16,976 nt of DNA from Colivicinus sp022776215. GTDB lineage: Bacteria; Bacillota_I; Bacilli_A; Erysipelotrichales; Erysipelotrichaceae. The position numbers were made by a program, and so were the translations under genes. The DNA lies in assembly GCA_022776215.1 (NCBI GenBank), contig JALFIR010000052.1, positions 1-16,976 of the forward strand, in the 5' to 3' direction. The notes beneath the pieces are model-generated. The model was not told the DNA's origin, did not search any database, and saw only the letters and a list, made by a program, of their open reading frames with translations. Every line of letters begins with the position of its first letter. Positions within the stretch are counted from its first letter, which is position 1. This document shows, in pieces, positions 14,092 through 16,976 of this stretch.

Positions 14092-14541
14092 TCAATCGTT
14101 ATCATCATCGTTTTTTGTCACACCAAGCATAGCATTTTTCTCTAAATCTGAAAAATTGTTTGTATTAGCCGCAAAGGTAGTACACCAATTTTGTGCATCG
14201 CTACCTTGATATACATTTCCCTTATTAATATCGCTATTGAAGGGGATAAATGAATCCAACAAATACTCCGATAATAAAAACATACCATTTGTAGTACCAT
14301 CATTCGCCTTATCTGCGTCTAACACTCTCCATTTAATTGGTCTAATATTATCTAAACTATTCACACCAAAATAGATATAGCTATTTGGACTATAACTCTT
14401 TTTATTGCTATCGTTTGGATCAATTACTTTTGTAGGACTACTAATACCACTTATACCAAGTCTAATAGACCTACCACTATAACTTGCTGGCATAATTTGA
14501 TTAGATGACTCTTGTACACCATACATCAATTGTTCTAACAC
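14092..14541 (-). CDS. C-terminal fragment of the surface protein (frame two)
   Basis: This 149-codon stretch is the part readable from a GTG at 14541, though the same frame is open back to 14616. It holds the recognisable domain with SYIYFGVN, IKWRVLDAD and MFLLSEYLLDSFIPFN, then QGSDAQNWC and FSDLEKNAMLGVTK. The frame has no ribosome binding site and no secretion signal of its own, so it is expected to be made, if at all, only by frameshifting from the upstream part. Its last codons overlap the ATG of the regulator locus by 17 nt. Confidence 0.5.
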   Translation of the reverse strand: MLEQLMYGVQESSNQIMPASYSGRSIRLGISGISSPTKVIDPNDSNKKSYSPNSYIYFGVNSLDNIRPIKWRVLDADKANDGTTNGMFLLSEYLLDSFIPFNSDINKGNVYQGSDAQNWCTTFAANTNNFSDLEKNAMLGVTKNDDDND

Positions 14542-14606
14542 AGTAGCTACTTCTACATAACGAGTAAAATCAGCGCCATCTAATTCGTCATCAGATAATT
14601 CAGCTT

Positions 14607-15059
14607 TTAAATATCTATAGCTTCTAATTGTGCTTCAATCTCTCCTACATTATCTTCATTAATTGTTGTAGTATCAGGTAATGCATCAATCAAGTCCTGT
14701 ACATCTTTTGAAGTAATGCTGGATTCTTCATTCTCTAATACAACATTATTAGATTCTTCATTACTTTCATTTTCTAATGCTACATTATTAGTAGAATCTT
14801 CATCGTTATTCTCATTTACTGGATTAATAATTGTTTCATTAGATTCTTCTATAACAGGAACATACATCCTACAATCATTAGGTATTGCTCCTTCTTTACT
14901 ACAAACAGGACAATCATTATTAATAGATTCTTCACTGCACTGTGTTTCACAAACACATTCATCAGTTTCTTCTAATTCATCCTGTGCAAAAACACTCGCC
15001 GGTGCAAGGGAAAATAACATGCATAGGGAAAGCAGGATACTAAGCATTCGTTTTCTCAT
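14607..15059 (-). CDS. Secreted Cys-rich N-terminal part of the surface protein (frame one)
   Basis: The 150-residue frame begins at ATG 15059 with GGAGGAA 8 nt upstream; an in-frame start at 15095 lies before the ribosome binding site and is less likely. Residues 1-26 form a signal peptide (MRKR, hydrophobic core, ASVFAQ). A cysteine cluster follows: C35, C37, C41, C50, C53, C63, in the pattern CxC-x3-C-x8-CPVC-x9-C. This recurs in surface proteins of Erysipelotrichia and Lachnospiraceae and probably forms a metal site or disulfides. Then comes an acidic Asn/Glu-rich linker with a 13-residue repeat. The stop at 14607 comes from the one-base loss near 14617, so the product would be a short secreted peptide. 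Confidence 0.65.
   Translation of the reverse strand: MRKRMLSILLSLCMLFSLAPASVFAQDELEETDECVCETQCSEESINNDCPVCSKEGAIPNDCRMYVPVIEESNETIINPVNENNDEDSTNNVALENESNEESNNVVLENEESSITSKDVQDLIDALPDTTTINEDNVGEIEAQLEAIDI
14731..14791. repeat. 39-bp (13-residue) direct repeat in the surface protein linker
   Basis: TTCTCTAATACAACATTATT (from 14731) and TTTTCTAATGCTACATTATT (from 14770) are offset by exactly 39 bp. On the minus strand they encode NNVALENESNEES and NNVVLENEES, an acidic spacer. Only two copies are present. Confidence 0.6.
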
Positions 15060-15075
15060 TTCAAGTTCCTCCATA

Positions 15076-15111
15076 AACGGCAAGAATTGTTGCACCGACG
15101 TTTACGCCGTT
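15076..15111. promoter_or_regulatory. 6-bp inverted repeat in a GC-richer leader
   Basis: AACGGC (15076-15081) and GCCGTT (15106-15111) are separated by 24 bp in the 75-bp gap between the TetR stop and the surface protein ribosome binding site. The stretch is visibly richer in G and C than its surroundings. It may fold in the leader RNA or serve as an operator, but six pairs over a long loop is weak evidence. Confidence 0.2.
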
Positions 15112-15134
15112 AATAAACCGTGGCGACTGAATAA

Positions 15135-15722
15135 TCAGCAAGTAGTGTTTTTGTATTTATCTGCCAACAAAGTTACGCTTTGTTTAAGCACCTCCATTTG
15201 ACTCTTCAAATAATATTCATCTTCAAACAAGGCATAATGCACGCTTGCTCTTACAAAGATAAAAATTAAAGAAGTAATAACGGTATAAGGAATACCAATC
15301 TTAGGTTCAAGAATCTTTGCATACTCCGTATATCTTTCATTAACACCCTTGAAGAACTGTTTACCATATTCAATATATTTAGGATGAGTATAAACTTGAT
15401 ACATCAACCTATACTTCTTGCCATGTTTCTTAGCAGTCCAATAAGGAACCTCTTTCACAAACCTCAAGATATCCTCAGGATCAGTTGGAGCCAATTCCAT
15501 AAAATCATCCTCAACCTTCTCCATACAATAAGCAGTAGACTTTACAATCAAATCATCCAAATTATCAAAATATTGATACAAAGTTGCCGAATTAATATCA
15601 CAAGCCTTCGCAATAGCCTTAATACCAACACCATTAAGCCCATTATCGCAATAACAAGCGAAACACTTTTCCATTATTTCAACTTTTCTTGCCTCACGAG
15701 CCTTCTTGTTAACAGTACGCAC
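15135..15722 (-). CDS. TetR/AcrR family transcriptional regulator
   Basis: The 195 residues begin with a TetR-type DNA-binding domain: helix one around MEKCFACYCDNGLNG, then helix-turn-helix VGIKAIAKACDINSATLYQYFDNLDDLI at about 32-59. The rest is a helical ligand-binding and dimerisation domain with no recognisable effector signature. The start is GTG at 15722 with AAAGGAG 7 nt upstream. It stands after the transketolase terminator and before the broken surface protein gene, with no terminator in between, so it may have regulated or been co-transcribed with that gene. TetR proteins usually repress themselves and a neighbour; no convincing operator is seen. Confidence 0.9.
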   Translation of the reverse strand: MRTVNKKAREARKVEIMEKCFACYCDNGLNGVGIKAIAKACDINSATLYQYFDNLDDLIVKSTAYCMEKVEDDFMELAPTDPEDILRFVKEVPYWTAKKHGKKYRLMYQVYTHPKYIEYGKQFFKGVNERYTEYAKILEPKIGIPYTVITSLIFIFVRASVHYALFEDEYYLKSQMEVLKQSVTLLADKYKNTTC

Positions 15723-15827
15723 TTAAAACTCCTTTAATAAACTAATCGTTCAATTAATTAATAACATAAAATTAAGAAATACACAATAAAAATAATCAGC
15801 AAACTTTACCGAGCATTTAAAACCAAT

Positions 15828-15868
15828 AAAAAAGGAAGCACATAGAACATTAACTTCTTCATGCTTCC
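15828..15868 (-). terminator. Intrinsic terminator after the transketolase genes
   Basis: On the minus strand GGAAGCA (15868-15862) pairs with TGCTTCC (15840-15834), an inner AGAA/TTCT pair closes the loop, and six T's (15833-15828) follow. It begins 13 bp after the transketolase stop and separates that operon from the TetR gene. Confidence 0.75.
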
Positions 15869-15881
15869 AATCATATACTTT

Positions 15882-16787
15882 TTAACCCTTAATCTTCTCA
15901 ACGATATGCTTACTAGTTAAACCATAGTAATCTAGCACATCTAGAGCCTTACCACTTTGACCAAACTCATCATTTACACCAATTGGATATAAAGGAGTAG
16001 CGATACTTGTTTGAGCCTTAACCTCAGACACCGCAGAGAACAAACCACCAATAATACTATGTTCCTCTAAAGTATAGGCCACCTTATGCTTACCTAATTG
16101 TTCAATAATTGTATCCTTATCAATAGGCTTAATAGAACAGATATTAACAACAGTTGCGTCTACTTCTTCGGCGGCTTTTAAAGCTTCTTCAACCATTAAA
16201 CCGGTAGCGAACAAGACGATATCCTTACCAGTTCTAACTACATCAGCCTTATTAAAGTCAAAGACTGTATTCTCGTTATATACATCCTCAGCCTTACCTC
16301 TAGGCATTCTTACGAAACACGGGCCATCACTATAAGCTACATAATTAATAACAGCTCTAGTTTGATATTGATCACAAGGTACAAACACACGCATATTAGG
16401 CAAACAACGCATGATGGCAATATCCTCAATAGCCTGATGGCTAGCACCATCTTCACCTACTGTTAAACCAGCATGAGTTGCACAAACTTTTACATTTAAA
16501 TTTGGATAACAAATAGAATTTCTAATAATCTCAAAAGGTCTACCAGTCGCAAACACCGCAAAAGAAGACGCAAACGCAATCTTACCACTAGAAGCCAAGC
16601 CAGCAGCCATACCCATCATATTGCACTCTGCAATACCAGCATTAAAGTGTCTACTTGGATCAACCTTCTTAACCATTGCAGTCTTAGTAGAAGAAGACAA
16701 GTCAGCATCTAATACAACTATATTCTTATCCTTTTCAGCAAGCTCCATTAAGCATTGACCATATATATTTCTAGGTTCCTGTGCCAT
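15882..16787 (-). CDS. Transketolase, C-terminal subunit
   Basis: One half of a two-gene transketolase of the non-oxidative pentose phosphate pathway. The 301 residues comprise the pyrimidine-binding thiamine diphosphate domain (about 1-165), with the cofactor-activating glutamate in AGIAECNMMG (E54) and the AFASSFAVFATGRPFE run, followed by the transketolase C domain (about 185-298). THAGLTVGEDGASHQ is a hallmark stretch. 1-Deoxyxylulose-5-phosphate synthase is an alternative for such domains, but size and split layout favour transketolase. The ATG overlaps the stop of the N subunit (TAATG), with GGAGG 9 nt upstream, so the two are coupled and presumably made in equal amounts. A terminator follows. 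Confidence 0.93.
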   Translation of the reverse strand: MAQEPRNIYGQCLMELAEKDKNIVVLDADLSSSTKTAMVKKVDPSRHFNAGIAECNMMGMAAGLASSGKIAFASSFAVFATGRPFEIIRNSICYPNLNVKVCATHAGLTVGEDGASHQAIEDIAIMRCLPNMRVFVPCDQYQTRAVINYVAYSDGPCFVRMPRGKAEDVYNENTVFDFNKADVVRTGKDIVLFATGLMVEEALKAAEEVDATVVNICSIKPIDKDTIIEQLGKHKVAYTLEEHSIIGGLFSAVSEVKAQTSIATPLYPIGVNDEFGQSGKALDVLDYYGLTSKHIVEKIKG

Positions 16788-16975
16788 TATTCACTTACCT
16801 CCAAATCCTTCTTAGCAATTAAATAATCATCTTCCTTAGGTGCCTTGCCATGCCAACCAGCATTATTCTCCATATAAGAAACACCCTTACCCTTAACAGT
16901 ATGAGCTACGATAACAGTTGGCTTACCATCTACTCTATCCTTGAAACCATTTCTAATAGAATCAAAGTCATTACC
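16787..16975 (-). CDS. Transketolase, N-terminal subunit (3' end only)
   Basis: The last 62 codons of the partner subunit are visible, entering from the right edge and ending at TAA 16789-16787. The segment PTVIVAHTVKGKGVSYMENNAGWHG is the end of the diphosphate-binding domain: the VKGKGVS turn and the AGWHGKAP motif are typical of transketolase N subunits. The stop shares a base with the start of the C subunit. The start, promoter and the GDG motif that holds Mg-ThDP lie outside the window. Confidence 0.92.
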   Translation of the reverse strand, partial: GNDFDSIRNGFKDRVDGKPTVIVAHTVKGKGVSYMENNAGWHGKAPKEDDYLIAKKDLEVSE

Positions 16976-16976
16976 A

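Larger units (their letters stand above)
12421..14108 (-). pseudogene. Decayed Schlafen-AlbA_2 / HATPase_c_4 / winged-helix regulator (COG2865 type)
   Basis: The full locus can be followed across frame breaks. It starts at ATG 14108 (MMITIDEIRELIKK). In the next frame it continues as an AlbA_2 domain (EKIDVEFKES...CSFSNRNGGHIFLGVND, 14065-13919), then shifts again into the long open part beginning at 13923. After that frame's stop at 12661 the reading continues in a third frame (NDSIYLIEKEIELNNKIS, down to a stop near 12546). A last piece, NYDNSGHWELIEK, ends at 12421. Lesions seen: eight A's at 14073-14066 where seven would keep frame; a junction at 13919-13923 where about 15-20 family residues appear to be missing; and an 11-nt unit at 12700-12710 in a 12-nt repeat. 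Intact members are predicted DNA- or RNA-binding regulators. Confidence 0.75.
14092..15059 (-). pseudogene. Frameshifted and 3'-truncated secreted surface protein gene
   Basis: Two frames form one gene: 15059-14607 (signal peptide and linker) and 14616-14092. At about 14617 the coding sequence runs EAQLEA in frame one and continues RYLKAELSDDELDG in frame two, with two bases between codons where three are needed: a one-base loss. Frame two then has an open run through YIYFGVNSLDNIRPIKWRVLDADK and GMFLLSEYLLDS, resembling the DUF6273-type domain of Bacillota surface proteins (assignment from memory). It stops after LGVTKNDD, where members normally continue, exactly where the regulator gene begins. 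The C-terminal half of the domain and any wall anchor are missing. The gene has a good ribosome binding site and follows the TetR gene by 75 bp. Confidence 0.7.

Noticed and set aside
14716..15201. Plus-strand open frame of 161 codons rich in serine and leucine
   Set aside because: It is the antisense of the acidic Asn/Glu linker and signal peptide of the surface protein; no ribosome binding site is seen.
15723..15827. TetR operator or promoter
   Set aside because: The stretch is extremely AT-rich; several weak hexamers and partial dyads (such as TTAATTAA) can be drawn but none stands out.
1..16976. tRNA, rRNA, T-box or known riboswitch
   Set aside because: No cloverleaf, ribosomal or conserved T-box/riboswitch core was recognised on either strand by eye; a covariance search would be decisive.

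Overview
The window is AT-rich and comes from a low-GC Gram-positive (Bacillota). Two-part transketolase, a CBS/DRTGG-containing family II pyrophosphatase, DUF1146, TagO, strong GGAGG ribosome binding sites and a surface protein with a Cys-rich motif point to Erysipelotrichia or a close relative; that placement is an inference. Nearly every real gene lies on the minus strand, so the window is read from right to left.

Right edge (16976-15720): the end of the transketolase N subunit, the whole C subunit (TAATG overlap), an intrinsic terminator, then a TetR-family regulator with a GTG start.

Middle accessory block (15059-12421): two decayed genes fused head to tail. The first is a secreted Cys-rich surface protein gene, frameshifted and cut off at its 3' end. 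The second is a Schlafen-AlbA_2/HATPase_c_4/winged-helix regulator (COG2865 type) with at least three lesions: an A8 tract, a deletion-type junction, and an 11-nt unit in an otherwise 12-nt tandem repeat. Its 3' tail is triplicated and decayed.

Next (12417-8134): a clear promoter, then tcdA (tRNA t6A dehydratase) overlapping a heterodimeric ABC exporter pair with one degenerate and one canonical ATPase site.

Then (8117-6416): pyrG, CTP synthase, behind a promoter candidate and a strong intrinsic terminator hairpin placed just before its ribosome binding site. This looks like an attenuator, but it lacks the GGGC start of the known pyrG mechanism.

Then (6356-236): a tightly packed operon: MATE transporter, a 54-codon AtpZ/AtpI-like membrane protein (GTG start), TsaC/YrdC-type enzyme, CBS-pyrophosphatase, a 213-residue NagA-like pseudoenzyme with no metal ligands, a DUF1146 membrane protein, TagO-type glycosyl-phosphate transferase and a small lipoprotein. 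Most junctions overlap by 1-8 nt. The left edge carries a hairpin terminator, a cluster of CCCCTAA repeats resembling an insertion-sequence end, and the last 29 codons of a basic plus-strand protein.
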